The notes under the pieces: model-generated
What the model was told of the DNA's origin: nothing
Databases searched by the model: none
What the model saw: only the letters and a program-made list of their open reading frames with translations
Translations under genes and position numbers: made by a program
From: Hymenobacter sediminis
GTDB taxonomy: Bacteria; Bacteroidota; Bacteroidia; Cytophagales; Hymenobacteraceae
Assembly (NCBI RefSeq): GCF_003231285.1
Contig: NZ_QKNS01000004.1
Span: forward strand, 124,001 to 188,000
Length of the DNA stretch: 64,000 nt
Reading direction: 5' to 3'
Shown here: one piece after another, positions 8,484 to 17,120 of the stretch
Numbering within the stretch: the first letter of the stretch is position 1
Layout of the letters: the number at the start of each line of letters is the position of its first letter

Positions 8484-10259
8484 CTATTTGCTGGGCGCCA
8501 GCGTGCGGCTTACCAGTTCCTGGTAGGTTCGCTCGGCTATCAGTTCCCCATCCTTTAGCTCGTAAATACGAGTGCAGTCCCGCAGGGTAGTAATGCGGTG
8601 GGCAATAATGAAAATAGTAATGTCGGTGGTAGCCAGGCGGCTGATGGCCTCGTTTACTTCCCGCTCAGTTTCATTGTCCAGCGCGCTGGTAGCCTCGTCC
8701 ATCAGCAGCACCTCCGTACGCTTGTACAGCGCCCGGGCAATGCCTATGCGCTGGCGCTGCCCCCCGGACAAGCGCGAACCCCGCTCACCCACGTACGTGT
8801 CAATTCCCTCCGGCAAAGACTGGATAAAGTCAGCCAGCGAAGCTTGCTCAATAGCATATTGCAACCGCTGCTCGTCCACTTCTTGTTCGGCCAAGGTGAT
8901 GTTGTCCCGGATGGACGACTCCATCAGGAAGGTATCTTGCTTCACGTAGCCTACTAGCTTGTACCACGCCTCTAAGTTATTTTCTGTCAAGGGCTGACCA
9001 TCGATAAGCAGTTGTCCTTGTTGCTCCTCGTAAAAACGAAGAAGCAAATTCATCAAAGTTGTTTTACCGGAACCGGACGAACCAATAAGACCTATCCGCT
9101 CCCCCTTATTTACTTTAAACGAGATATTATTTAAAACAGGCTTACTCGATTCGGGGAAGGTAAAAGACACATTTCGCAACTCGATGGAGTTTTGAAATGG
9201 CAAAGGTTGTTGAGCTGGTAGCACGCGGTGTACCAAGTCCCGATGACTCCCGAGATTATCAAACGTAAATCGGTGCTGCTTCAAAGAAACCATAGCAATG
9301 ATCAGACGATTGACCGATGGCATCAAACGATAAGCTGCGGCAGCAAATAGCCCAATTATTGTCACCAGATTTTCGGGGTCATGCGACAGAAGTAATGAAT
9401 ACAAAAAGATAGTAGCCACTGCTATAATAGCTACCATTTCAATCATTTTGAGAGGCAACTGCCCATATAGGTAGGAAACAGCTTCCAGGTCCTGCAACTC
9501 ATTTTGATTGCTAATTACCTTGTCCTTAACCTGAAACTGCTTACCCGCGAGTTTAAGCTCTATATATCCAGCAAACGCCTCAGACAATAGCAAATACGTT
9601 ACTGGCCGTAGTGCATCAACCCGGACGCCAATGCGCATGGAGCGGTTGCGCAACAACCGATACGTAAAAAAGGTAGAGGGAGCCAATACTACGGCTAGCA
9701 CCATAAATAGCACTGGTTGATATACCAAAATGGACACTACAATTACGAGAATAACAACTACCTCTGACAGAAATACAAATAATTGCCGAATAATGCCATT
9801 CACAAATGCCTGCGGTACACCAACTGTGTAGTGGATTAGGTTGGATGAGCCAAGACGGCTAAAGTCCCAGAAGGAAAGATTATTATATTTATCTATCTGC
9901 GTGCCTACTACCTTCAAAGCTATATGAGCCGTGAATTTAACTTGTTGATAATTTACTAGCGTAGTAAATAAGTTTTTAACTAGAAAAAATATTACTAGAG
10001 CAACAATTATAAAGATTAGGAACGATGTCTCTGATTGAAAGTTTAGAGCGTGATATAACCAGTTTGAATAGGAATTACGAAAAATAGACCCAGGCTGAGA
10101 AGCCGCCATAATTACCGGCACCAGTGAAGCCAGCCCAAATACATCCAGTACAGAGGAGAAGATCAGCAGCAGGAACATCCAAACCGCCTTCCGTCGATCT
10201 GAATCGGATAGATAAAACAGTACGTTGTGTATTGTTTCGCTGATAATACCTTGGTTCAT
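8484..10259 (-). CDS. ABC transporter, lipid-linked oligosaccharide flippase type (PglK-like)
   Basis: A 591-residue half-transporter, permease fused to ATPase. The first about 330 residues contain six hydrophobic segments starting with KAVWMFLLLIFSSVLDVFGL. The ATPase has Walker A GSSGSGKTTL from 393, the signature LSGGQRQR at about 497, Walker B VLLMDEATSALD at about 515-526 and the H-loop AHR at about 553. The N-terminal SVLDVFGLASLVPVI is typical of PglK/WlaB-like exporters, which dimerise and flip undecaprenyl-PP-linked oligosaccharide across the inner membrane. No Wzx or Wzy protein is seen in the window, so this is the best candidate for translocating the product of the locus. A promoter-like element lies 114-131 bases upstream. 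Confidence 0.85.
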   Translation of the reverse strand: MNQGIISETIHNVLFYLSDSDRRKAVWMFLLLIFSSVLDVFGLASLVPVIMAASQPGSIFRNSYSNWLYHALNFQSETSFLIFIIVALVIFFLVKNLFTTLVNYQQVKFTAHIALKVVGTQIDKYNNLSFWDFSRLGSSNLIHYTVGVPQAFVNGIIRQLFVFLSEVVVILVIVVSILVYQPVLFMVLAVVLAPSTFFTYRLLRNRSMRIGVRVDALRPVTYLLLSEAFAGYIELKLAGKQFQVKDKVISNQNELQDLEAVSYLYGQLPLKMIEMVAIIAVATIFLYSLLLSHDPENLVTIIGLFAAAAYRLMPSVNRLIIAMVSLKQHRFTFDNLGSHRDLVHRVLPAQQPLPFQNSIELRNVSFTFPESSKPVLNNISFKVNKGERIGLIGSSGSGKTTLMNLLLRFYEEQQGQLLIDGQPLTENNLEAWYKLVGYVKQDTFLMESSIRDNITLAEQEVDEQRLQYAIEQASLADFIQSLPEGIDTYVGERGSRLSGGQRQRIGIARALYKRTEVLLMDEATSALDNETEREVNEAISRLATTDITIFIIAHRITTLRDCTRIYELKDGELIAERTYQELVSRTLAPSK

Positions 10260-10372
10260 GGCTTCTTAGTAAGGGAAACGCATCAGCAACCTGTCTTGAA
10301 TGCGCGACTGTGGTAGTAGCCATAGGCTATTACCGGGAAATATACTGTGTCTGAAGTATTGACACGGTGGTG

Positions 10373-10390
10373 CAAAGATAGGCAAAGCTA
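10373..10390 (-). promoter_or_regulatory. Tandem TAnnTTTG -7 elements upstream of the ABC flippase
   Basis: On the minus strand TAGCTTTG (10383-10390) and TATCTTTG (10373-10380) stand 2 bases apart in the 169-base gap before the flippase gene. Both match the Bacteroidota -7 consensus TAnnTTTG exactly. I see no good -33 TTG at 19-21 bases. They would start an internal transcript for the left half of the locus. Confidence 0.45.
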
Positions 10391-10428
10391 TCGGCTAGGT
10401 CTCACTACATCTTCTCTGCGGTGCTCTC

Positions 10429-11373
10429 TTACTTACGCTGCGGCAGTGTTTGGTAGCCTGTATACAAAGCCGTACCCAGCAGCAAGTTCATGATACTGAA
10501 GTACAGTTTGTCCAAAGCTTTGGTATTGGGAATAAGTGACAGCACGCCAAGAACAAGGGGCTGCACAGCACCTACTACCCGATATATTCCGCCTTTCAAA
10601 GCGCCATAGTTGTACACTAATTCCTTATGCCCTAGCTCTACTGCGACACGCCGGGTTTCTCCCCCGCGCCGCTTACGAGCCAGCCAAGCATGTAGATTCA
10701 TGCGGTCAGCCTCATTATGATACATGACGCTGGTAGGTAGGATGTAGGGTTGAATGCTGTGAGCTGCCAAACGTTGGCTAAACTCATGGTCTTCAAACCC
10801 TGCATGAGGAAACTTTTCGTTGTAGCCCCCTGACTGCTCGAAATCTACTTTTCGTATCGCCAGATACTGACTTGTAATACCAGGAGTAGCGAATAGTTTG
10901 TGGTTATCCCAAGGGAGGCCTCTGCACCAACCTTCGAGGGAGTCGAAACCATAGTGGTGCAAATAGCGCCCAAACTGTGTGCTCTGCACATAGGCCTGCA
11001 AATCCGGCGGATAAACCCAATTGAGATTGAAGCACCAAGCTTCTTTTTTGTACTGCTGATGTAGGGCTAGTGTCGCTTTGATATTATCGGCACTGACCCA
11101 CATATCATCATCCATAAATACCAGCAATGGTGCAGCAGCATGCCTGGCACCCAGATTTCGAGCAGAAGCCACTCCACTGGATGGATTATTAATAGCCCTT
11201 ACCTTGTCCTGATATTCGACAGGAACTATAACTTCTTCAGTTTTGGAGTCATTGATAATCAACACCTCCGCATTAACATTCTGTATGGCTTGGTATACCT
11301 TTGCCAGCGTAACTGCTAAAATGGATGCACGGTCCTTAGACGGAATAATGAGGCTTAACTCAGGTGAAGTCAT
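10429..11373 (-). CDS. Glycosyltransferase family 2
   Basis: A 314-residue GT-A enzyme opening with LSLIIPSKDRASILAVTL. The nucleotide loop is VLIINDSKTEE and the metal-binding motif is LLVFMDDDMWV, with three consecutive Asp at 88-90. HAGFEDHEFSQRLA is the ED-type catalytic-base helix region of GT2. The C-terminus has a hydrophobic stretch (about 265-305, VVGAVQPLVLGVLSLIP), so it may touch the membrane. It lies 34 bases after the next GT2 gene, so they are probably co-transcribed. Sugar and linkage unknown. Confidence 0.87.
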   Translation of the reverse strand: MTSPELSLIIPSKDRASILAVTLAKVYQAIQNVNAEVLIINDSKTEEVIVPVEYQDKVRAINNPSSGVASARNLGARHAAAPLLVFMDDDMWVSADNIKATLALHQQYKKEAWCFNLNWVYPPDLQAYVQSTQFGRYLHHYGFDSLEGWCRGLPWDNHKLFATPGITSQYLAIRKVDFEQSGGYNEKFPHAGFEDHEFSQRLAAHSIQPYILPTSVMYHNEADRMNLHAWLARKRRGGETRRVAVELGHKELVYNYGALKGGIYRVVGAVQPLVLGVLSLIPNTKALDKLYFSIMNLLLGTALYTGYQTLPQRK

Positions 11374-11407
11374 AAGAGCAGGAAAGACTAAAGCAGAAGG
11401 CTGAAAA

Positions 11408-12406
11408 TTAACGAGAAAGAAGCTTGTCCCCTATAAATTGACGAATACCGCTAAGCTTATTACTAAATAAAAATTTGCTAAATGCAGTAATGAATTGGCG
11501 ACCAAATGAAGGGTCGAGTTGAGCAAGAAGGCTATAAATATCTCGGTGGGTTTCTAGTTTTATATTATAATTTACCATCCCATAAAACCAACGCTGCATT
11601 AAGCTTTCTATTTTTTTCTGGTAAACAGCCTTATTCAGAGAACCAAACTGCTGAAGAAAGTTAAGGATTCTGGCTTCTTCAGCTAGAGCAAGTCCAGTTA
11701 CCAATGCTTTACTCCTAACATTATTAGAATGTTGTCGAAAATAGTTCAGAGGTTCTGCTACAAATGCTACTTTGGAGCTAGCCAATATTTTTGACCAATA
11801 GGCCCAGTCACCGGAAAGACGCATTGTTTCATCAGCAGGTCCGATACGTTCGATAACACTACGTCGGATTAACACGGCACTAGCATTGGGGATGATACAG
11901 CGCAGCGGCATGTACTGGCGCACTAATTCAATACCAGGCTTCACAAAATCATGCGCCCACAGAGTAGCATCCACTTCCTTATAGTAATCATAATGATTAC
12001 CAATTGGGGAGCTATTCTCATCTACGCTGATCGACATGCAATACGCTAGACCTACCTCAGGATCAGCATCTAAGCGCTTCACTAACTCTTCTAGAAAGGT
12101 GGGCTTAGCATAGTCATCACTTTCGGCAATCCAAATGTATTGTCCGTTAACTTGAGCTAAGCCCTTATTCCATTGTTTAAAGGTGCTACCGCTATTCTGC
12201 TCATTATAATGCGTACAAATACGAGTATCCTGAGCCATATAAGCGTCGATAACGTCGCGACTATTGTCAGGCGAGCAGTCATCGAGAATCAGCACCTCAA
12301 TATCAGTTAAAGTCTGCTGCAACACACTCTTAATACGCTCAGGCAAATACTTTGCGTGATTGTAATTGGGAATGATTACTGAAACTAAGGGAGGGCGTCT
12401 GATCAT
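11408..12406 (-). CDS. Glycosyltransferase family 2
   Basis: A 332-residue GT-A enzyme. The start is set at MIRRPPLVSVIIP, 12 codons inside the longest frame, since the family fold begins there. It contains VSVIIPNYNHAKYL, VLILDDCSPDNS, and IWIAESDDYAKPTFL as the SDD metal-binding motif, then LSGDWAYWSKILA as the acceptor-side helix. Base composition falls toward AT here, with the AT-rich island beginning just upstream. It probably adds a sugar of the same glycan as its neighbours. Confidence 0.87.
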   Translation of the reverse strand: MIRRPPLVSVIIPNYNHAKYLPERIKSVLQQTLTDIEVLILDDCSPDNSRDVIDAYMAQDTRICTHYNEQNSGSTFKQWNKGLAQVNGQYIWIAESDDYAKPTFLEELVKRLDADPEVGLAYCMSISVDENSSPIGNHYDYYKEVDATLWAHDFVKPGIELVRQYMPLRCIIPNASAVLIRRSVIERIGPADETMRLSGDWAYWSKILASSKVAFVAEPLNYFRQHSNNVRSKALVTGLALAEEARILNFLQQFGSLNKAVYQKKIESLMQRWFYGMVNYNIKLETHRDIYSLLAQLDPSFGRQFITAFSKFLFSNKLSGIRQFIGDKLLSR

Positions 12407-12519
12407 TATTCTGCCGTAACAGTGGTTTTTATTAAATAACAATACCTGTTCACTGTTTACGCAAAACTACTGCGATAAATAATTATCCGTTCACGCAGAT
12501 AAGTGCAACAATACTAATT

Positions 12520-13596
12520 CTACGATATTGTGTAGGTGCGATTATAATACTTCTTAATGTTATTCACATAATCATTGTAATTGAATTGATTACTAATTAT
12601 ACTATACATATGTTTGTTAACATTTTCATAACTATCCTTCTTATCATTTTCTTTTATGAATCTAACAATAATATCACCAAACTCGCTGTAAGATTTTGCC
12701 ACCGTAGGCAGTTCCTTGTATTCTTGAGTGAAAAAATTTTCATTATAAACAGCAAACCCTATTCCACCTCTCAAAACCAACCCAGCAAAATAGCCATCAA
12801 GCCCTTCGCCAAATGATATACCCCATTTTGCCTCTTTCTCTAACGCCTTGAAATCATCATAACGCATATTTTTGATTACAATAAGATCCAATTCAGGAAA
12901 TTCAGCTTTTATCATTTCCAGAATATGCGCCTTATCAGGATGGTTATCTGGAGAAACTATTACTTTATTCTTTTTTCCTTCATAAGGAAAAATTTCTATC
13001 GGCTCTTGATCGTACCAGGAGGCTAGAAGATGCACTGGAATGCCGTATTTGCTTCGCAATTCTGGCGTAGTATACTTTTCGTGGGCATTTGTCAAAGTTA
13101 GCTCATCTGCAAATTCAGCCAGCAACTGAACGGATTCTACTTTAGGCATATATTCTATATTTTGATTCATTATATTTATATTAACTATATCAAAGTTAGT
13201 AAGCGCACTTTTTTTGTTATACAAAAATTTATACACAAACTCCTCTACATAATATTCAGGAATATGCAACAATAACCTACCGCCTTTTATACTACCTAAT
13301 ATACTATCGAATGAGTAAACATATACATCATTATTAAACCATGTATACTTTTCTATTTTGGGATAACCTGGATAAGAAGCCATCAAAACCGCCCTATCAC
13401 TAAGCATTTTTTTTGTTTCTCTGTAAAAAGAAAAGATAGACAGAATTCCACCTGATCTTACTTCGTAACCCGGAACTAAAAAAACAACAAAATCAGATGA
13501 TTTTTCATATTGACTTTTTAGCATGGATTGTTGCTTAAGGCCAATATATATCTGCCTGGCTTTATTTACAGCTCTACCAAAGACGTTTGCAAGCAT
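12520..13596 (-). CDS. Unrecognised protein of the glycan locus, possibly GT-B glycosyltransferase
   Basis: A 358-residue protein that I do not recognise as a named family. The N-terminal third has FVVFLVPGYEVRSGGILSIF, a glycine-rich strand-turn reminiscent of GT-B entry sites. The C-terminal half has KKNKVIVSPDNHPDKAHIL and later WGISFGEGLDGYFAGLVLRG, resembling a GT-B donor domain. These are resemblances by eye only. Codon use is strikingly AT-rich and Lys/Asn/Ile-rich compared with every other gene nearby, which points to separate acquisition. No membrane segment or signal peptide is seen. A hairpin at 13614-13664 isolates it from the upstream acetyltransferase gene. Confidence 0.55.
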   Translation of the reverse strand: MLANVFGRAVNKARQIYIGLKQQSMLKSQYEKSSDFVVFLVPGYEVRSGGILSIFSFYRETKKMLSDRAVLMASYPGYPKIEKYTWFNNDVYVYSFDSILGSIKGGRLLLHIPEYYVEEFVYKFLYNKKSALTNFDIVNINIMNQNIEYMPKVESVQLLAEFADELTLTNAHEKYTTPELRSKYGIPVHLLASWYDQEPIEIFPYEGKKNKVIVSPDNHPDKAHILEMIKAEFPELDLIVIKNMRYDDFKALEKEAKWGISFGEGLDGYFAGLVLRGGIGFAVYNENFFTQEYKELPTVAKSYSEFGDIIVRFIKENDKKDSYENVNKHMYSIISNQFNYNDYVNNIKKYYNRTYTIS

Positions 13597-13613
13597 TCTT
13601 TTCTATTGGTTGA

Positions 13614-13664
13614 AAATCAGGCTGATCATGCATACTGTCAAAGCACACATAATCAGCCTGATTT
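13614..13664 (-). terminator. Hairpin between acetyltransferase gene and AT-rich orphan
   Basis: Perfect 13-bp arms, AAATCAGGCTGAT at 13614-13626 and ATCAGCCTGATTT at 13652-13664, with a 25-base loop. It sits 15 bases after the GNAT stop and 17 bases before the next start, with short A/T runs at each edge. It could be a weak intrinsic terminator or attenuator of the locus. Confidence 0.5.
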
Positions 13665-13679
13665 AAGCAAGTTTATATA

Positions 13680-14252
13680 CTAGCTAGCAGAATCCGCAGA
13701 CCAATAATTAGTCTGCTCAATCAGCTCAACGTAATCATTTCGTGTAATACCTACTTCGATTCTATCCCAGTAACGGTTATTACGGAAATACCAGTTTCTT
13801 CTGCGTCCTTCTTCCTTCCAACCGCACTTTTTGGTTATCATATTGTAGGCAATGTTATTATATTCAATAACAGTACCATCCAATCTTTCAAAATGCAGCT
13901 CCTCAAACGCGTAGCGCTGAATGGCCATAAACGTGTCGATGCCGTATCCTTTGCCACGGATATCCTTATCGCCTAACTGCAACCCGGTGAAGGCATGATT
14001 ATTTTTCCAGTCTATATCAACCAGGTTCACCGTACCAATCAGGCCCAGATCCGGGGTATCGATGGCAAAGCGCTGATTGGACTGATCACTTTTCAAGCCT
14101 TCATACCACTTTTTCTGGTAGTCGAAATTACTAGGAAAGTGCCAGCCGCCTAACATGTGCCATATTTCTGGATCATTGGCCCATTTGTGAAGCAGAGGCA
14201 GATCAGCTTCATCAATTGCTCTGAGCACGACTTTCTTTCCTAGAATGTTCAT
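13680..14252 (-). CDS. GNAT N-acetyltransferase (RimJ/RimL type)
   Basis: A 190-residue GNAT protein. It begins KKVVLRAIDEADLPLLHKW, the standard first strand and helix of Acetyltransf_3 members, and has the acetyl-CoA pyrophosphate loop in LGDKDIRGKGYGIDTF (R/Q-x-x-G-x-G) near residue 95. The helix ending in YNMITKKCGWKEEGRRR is typical of RimJ/RimL proteins. Inside a locus that makes an amino sugar it may acetylate a dTDP-amino sugar rather than a protein, although known Fuc3N/Qui3N acetyltransferases are usually left-handed beta-helix proteins. The gene is moderately AT-rich. Confidence 0.82.
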   Translation of the reverse strand: MNILGKKVVLRAIDEADLPLLHKWANDPEIWHMLGGWHFPSNFDYQKKWYEGLKSDQSNQRFAIDTPDLGLIGTVNLVDIDWKNNHAFTGLQLGDKDIRGKGYGIDTFMAIQRYAFEELHFERLDGTVIEYNNIAYNMITKKCGWKEEGRRRNWYFRNNRYWDRIEVGITRNDYVELIEQTNYWSADSAS

Positions 14253-14322
14253 GTTTTATATGTTTTGAAGTGAGAAACTTAACTGTCTTACTATTTTAAG
14301 CTGTTTCTGCCGACATTCTAAA

Positions 14323-15291
14323 CTATTTCCGTCCAAGCAACTTTCCTACCGCTTCTATCACCTGCATAACCTCCGGTTGGCTATACCGATGATCAACTGG
14401 CAGCGGCAGGAGATTTTGGGTGATGAGCTTTTCCGTCTCATAGCCAGCCGAGGAGCGGGTAAGCGTTTCACGCCACAACCAGGGGACAAATATACTCTGG
14501 CTGAATAACTCTGTCCGGTCAAGCTCCTGCGGTAGCAGCAACGGGTAGCAAAAAGCCGGGGTATTCTCTAAGCCTGCCCACTCAATCGGCAGCGTATTCA
14601 TCTGCGCAAAGGCATGGTGGTATTGGGTAAAGTTCTGCTGGCGGCGCTGGATGCAAGCCTGATAATCCACCGCTGAGAGCAGCTTTTCCGATACGATTGA
14701 CATACCCCGCACGGCGTTATCAATACGTTCCTCGTACTCGGCAAACTCGGTGTAGGCCTGACTCTGCTTGCCCAGCAGCCGGTCAACTAAGTGAGCGACG
14801 GAGATTGTGTCATTGGCTGCTGGAGCCCCGAAGTATGGTCCGTATAGGTAGGCCCCGTCTGGCACCCCGAAAAATTTGCGCACCGAGTTGTACGCCCACC
14901 CCTGAGCCGGATCCTCACGAGAGAAGAAAGCGTGCGTGTTATCCAGAATAAGCTGTTTGCCCCAGTGTGCGCGCAACTGGCGCGCATAGACCTGCTTTAC
15001 CCCAAAATAGTTGATGTACACCAACAACTCACCGGCTTGGAGCACCGGCGGGCTCTGAATCTCTAGGTGCGCATCAAGAGCATAGAAAGTATACTCTATC
15101 CCCCTCTCCTGCAGGGGGGCCAGCAGGGAGTCGCAGGTGTAGTAAGGCACGTACACCCGCCGGGGCTGCTCAACTTCCAAAATGGCCGAGAAGCACGCCC
15201 GCCCCGTGCTTAAGGGCATAGCTGCGGGGTGATAACTGCCCGCCGGCTGGTTAGGCAGTTCCAGCTCAAAGAAGCCCCCGATAGCTTTCAT
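14323..15291 (-). CDS. PLP-dependent aminotransferase-like protein (DegT/fold type I relative)
   Basis: A 322-residue protein starting MKAIGGFFELELP. It has MPLSTGRACFSAIL, an N-terminal PLP-phosphate segment like SGRxA in the family, then VYVPYYTCDSLLAPL, LILDNTHAFF with the PLP-ring Asp, and YNSVRKFFGVPDGAYLYGP with a likely Schiff-base Lys. I know the type as an uncharacterised fold-I PLP protein of Bacteroidota capsule loci. It is shorter than a standard DegT transaminase (about 370). Its ATG overlaps the TGA of the upstream wbqC-like gene by 4 bases, so the two are translationally coupled. The substrate is unknown. Confidence 0.7.
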   Translation of the reverse strand: MKAIGGFFELELPNQPAGSYHPAAMPLSTGRACFSAILEVEQPRRVYVPYYTCDSLLAPLQERGIEYTFYALDAHLEIQSPPVLQAGELLVYINYFGVKQVYARQLRAHWGKQLILDNTHAFFSREDPAQGWAYNSVRKFFGVPDGAYLYGPYFGAPAANDTISVAHLVDRLLGKQSQAYTEFAEYEERIDNAVRGMSIVSEKLLSAVDYQACIQRRQQNFTQYHHAFAQMNTLPIEWAGLENTPAFCYPLLLPQELDRTELFSQSIFVPWLWRETLTRSSAGYETEKLITQNLLPLPVDHRYSQPEVMQVIEAVGKLLGRK

Positions 15292-15995
15292 ACTAGGTCG
15301 TATTCCCGCAACAGGTCGCGCGTTTCCGCTACGGAGTTAAACATCAGCACATCAAGAATAGACAGCCAGGGCACGAACTCATTCTTGAACTGCCGGTACG
15401 GTACCTTGCGGGCCTGAATAAATGATAGTTCCAGACCCTGCGTCCGAAATACGTCTTTATCGTACAACTGCTGCCCCCCAATGGGGTTAATGTAGGCTGT
15501 AGCCCCCTCTCGCCGACAGATGTCAAGTACGCGCTGCTGGCCGGATAGCTCAGCATTGTTGTAGTGGCTGGAGGTGGGTACTACCTCAGTTGTCAGCCCC
15601 AGGTACTGCTGTACTACTGTTAGGCTGTCGAGAGCGACTTCGCTAATGCTGTGCCCGGCAGCTTTTTCCAGTACGTGTTCCGCCAGCCCCACTACTTGCC
15701 CAACGTGCGGCGCTTTGCTGTAGCTCTGGGCGAGCGTCCGCAAAAACTTGCCCTTCCAGGGCTCAAACAGCCGGTCGTGAACCCGGATGTCCCGGATAAG
15801 CCGGTTGGAGCTGGCATCTATCAGCGGCAAGGTAAACAGCAGCGCCTGGCCGTTCGAGAGAGTATTGTTCCGGTTGATCCAGCCCTGCTTAATATACGTA
15901 ACGTCGTCGTAGACTACAAACCGGTCTACTGCGCCCAGCAATTGGTAGTACCCAATGTATGGGAACAGGTAGGGCTGCATAATGGCAAGGGTCAT
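15288..15995 (-). CDS. wbqC: WbqC family protein
   Basis: A 235-residue protein. The start is set at MTLAIMQPYLFPYIGYYQLL because that ATG overlaps the upstream TGA (15992-15995) and the family begins there. Diagnostic segments are MQPYLFPYIGYY, RFVVYDDVTYIKQGWINRN, LDSLTVVQQYLGL and the cysteine-containing DICRREGATAYINPIGGQQLY. WbqC proteins occur in O-antigen and capsule loci, nearly always beside DegT aminotransferases, but their reaction is not established. Here it is sandwiched between two PLP enzymes with ATGA overlaps on both sides, which implies matched production and probably a shared substrate. Confidence 0.87.
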   Translation of the reverse strand: MTLAIMQPYLFPYIGYYQLLGAVDRFVVYDDVTYIKQGWINRNNTLSNGQALLFTLPLIDASSNRLIRDIRVHDRLFEPWKGKFLRTLAQSYSKAPHVGQVVGLAEHVLEKAAGHSISEVALDSLTVVQQYLGLTTEVVPTSSHYNNAELSGQQRVLDICRREGATAYINPIGGQQLYDKDVFRTQGLELSFIQARKVPYRQFKNEFVPWLSILDVLMFNSVAETRDLLREYDLV

Positions 15996-17065
15996 GCGCA
16001 GCTGGCTCGAATAATGTGGCAGATGCGTTGTACCTGCTCCGGCTCCAGCTCTTGGTAGAAGGGCAGGCTTAGCACGCGCAGGGCAATATCTTCGGAAACC
16101 GGGCATGCGGCCCCAGTATGGTAAGGCAGCAGATTCAGCGAGGGATAGAAGTAGCGCCGCGTGTTGATCTGCTCGGCAGCCAAGGCATCCTTTACTTTGA
16201 ACATCTGTGCTTCACTCTCCAACACAATGGGAAAGTAGGCATAGTTGTACTCCAGCTCATCGGGCATCGCCGGGAAGCGCAGGGGTAGGCCGGCCAACTC
16301 CTGCTGGTACAGCTCGGCTACCTTACAGCGGGCCTCAATAAAGTCGGGGACCCGGGGTAGGTTACACAGGCCCATAGCGGCGTGAAACTCCGAGTTTTTA
16401 CCGTTTACTCCCAGCGAAAAGTAGTCGTCGCCGCGGTGCCCGAAGGACTTGTACAGCCAGATCTTCTCCGACAAGGACGGGTCCTGCACCACAATGGCTC
16501 CCCCCTCGGTGGTGTGGAACAGCTTAGTGGCGTGAAAGCTGCACGTAGAGATGTCCCCGTAGGTAAGCAGCGGCTTGCCGTGGTAGTTCACGCCAAATGC
16601 GTGCGCTCCGTCGTAGATTACCTTTAAGTTATGACGTCGCGCAATCTGCTCAATTTTATGCACGTCGCAGGGGAAGCCGTACACGTGGGTGGCCAGAATA
16701 GCGGAGGTTTGCGGCGTAATGGCGGCCTCAATCTTATCGGCGTCAATGCAGAAGGTACGGTCTTCGATATCAACGAAGACTGGCTCGCAGTTTTCCCACA
16801 GAATAGCTGTGGTGGTAGCTACGTAGGAAAAGGGCGTTGTAATAATCTCTCCCGTCAGCCCGAGTGCCTTAATAGCAATCTGTAAGGCAATAGTGCCATT
16901 TGAGGTAAATTGAACCTGCGCGCCGTTGAGCTGCTCGCTTAGGCTGCTCTCCAACTGCTGCACCAAAGGCCCGTTGTTGGTTAACCATGACCGCTCCCAG
17001 ATACCTTCCAAGTAATGCACATATTCGCTTAGAGGAGGCAGGTAACTTTTCGTTACGTTGATCAT
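15992..17065 (-). CDS. DegT/DnrJ/EryC1/StrS family aminotransferase
   Basis: A 357-residue PLP enzyme. The start is set at MINVTKSYLPPLSEYVHYL, where the family begins; the longer frame would overlap the upstream gene. It shows FTSNGTIALQIAIKALGL, ITTPFSYVATTTAILWEN, VIYDGAHAFGV with the PLP-ring Asp, and CSFHATKLFHTTEGGAIV with the Schiff-base Lys. The DAH and FHATK motifs match sugar 4-aminotransferases of the WecE/ArnB/PerA group, acting on a nucleotide-linked 4-keto sugar in the cytoplasm. A TAnnTTTG element lies 28 bases upstream. It is the first gene of a coupled triad with wbqC and a second PLP protein. Confidence 0.86.
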   Translation of the reverse strand: MINVTKSYLPPLSEYVHYLEGIWERSWLTNNGPLVQQLESSLSEQLNGAQVQFTSNGTIALQIAIKALGLTGEIITTPFSYVATTTAILWENCEPVFVDIEDRTFCIDADKIEAAITPQTSAILATHVYGFPCDVHKIEQIARRHNLKVIYDGAHAFGVNYHGKPLLTYGDISTCSFHATKLFHTTEGGAIVVQDPSLSEKIWLYKSFGHRGDDYFSLGVNGKNSEFHAAMGLCNLPRVPDFIEARCKVAELYQQELAGLPLRFPAMPDELEYNYAYFPIVLESEAQMFKVKDALAAEQINTRRYFYPSLNLLPYHTGAACPVSEDIALRVLSLPFYQELEPEQVQRICHIIRASCA

Positions 17066-17093
17066 GTTGACGAAACAAGACTTATTGAGCCCG

Positions 17094-17101
17094 CAAAGGT
17101 A
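17094..17101 (-). promoter_or_regulatory. TAnnTTTG -7 element before the DegT-WbqC-PLP triad
   Basis: TACCTTTG on the minus strand, an exact match to the Bacteroidota -7 consensus, 28 bases before the ATG at 17065 and 19 bases after the stop of the upstream gene. No clear -33 TTG at the usual spacing. It may give the triad its own promoter. Confidence 0.45.
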
Positions 17102-17120
17102 GGAGTAATAATGGAAGCAT

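Noticed and set aside
15292..16106. Longer N-terminus for the WbqC gene (start at 16106)
   Set aside because: The extra 37 residues are low-complexity and overlap the upstream gene deeply; the ATG at 15995 has a coupled ATGA overlap and matches the family start.
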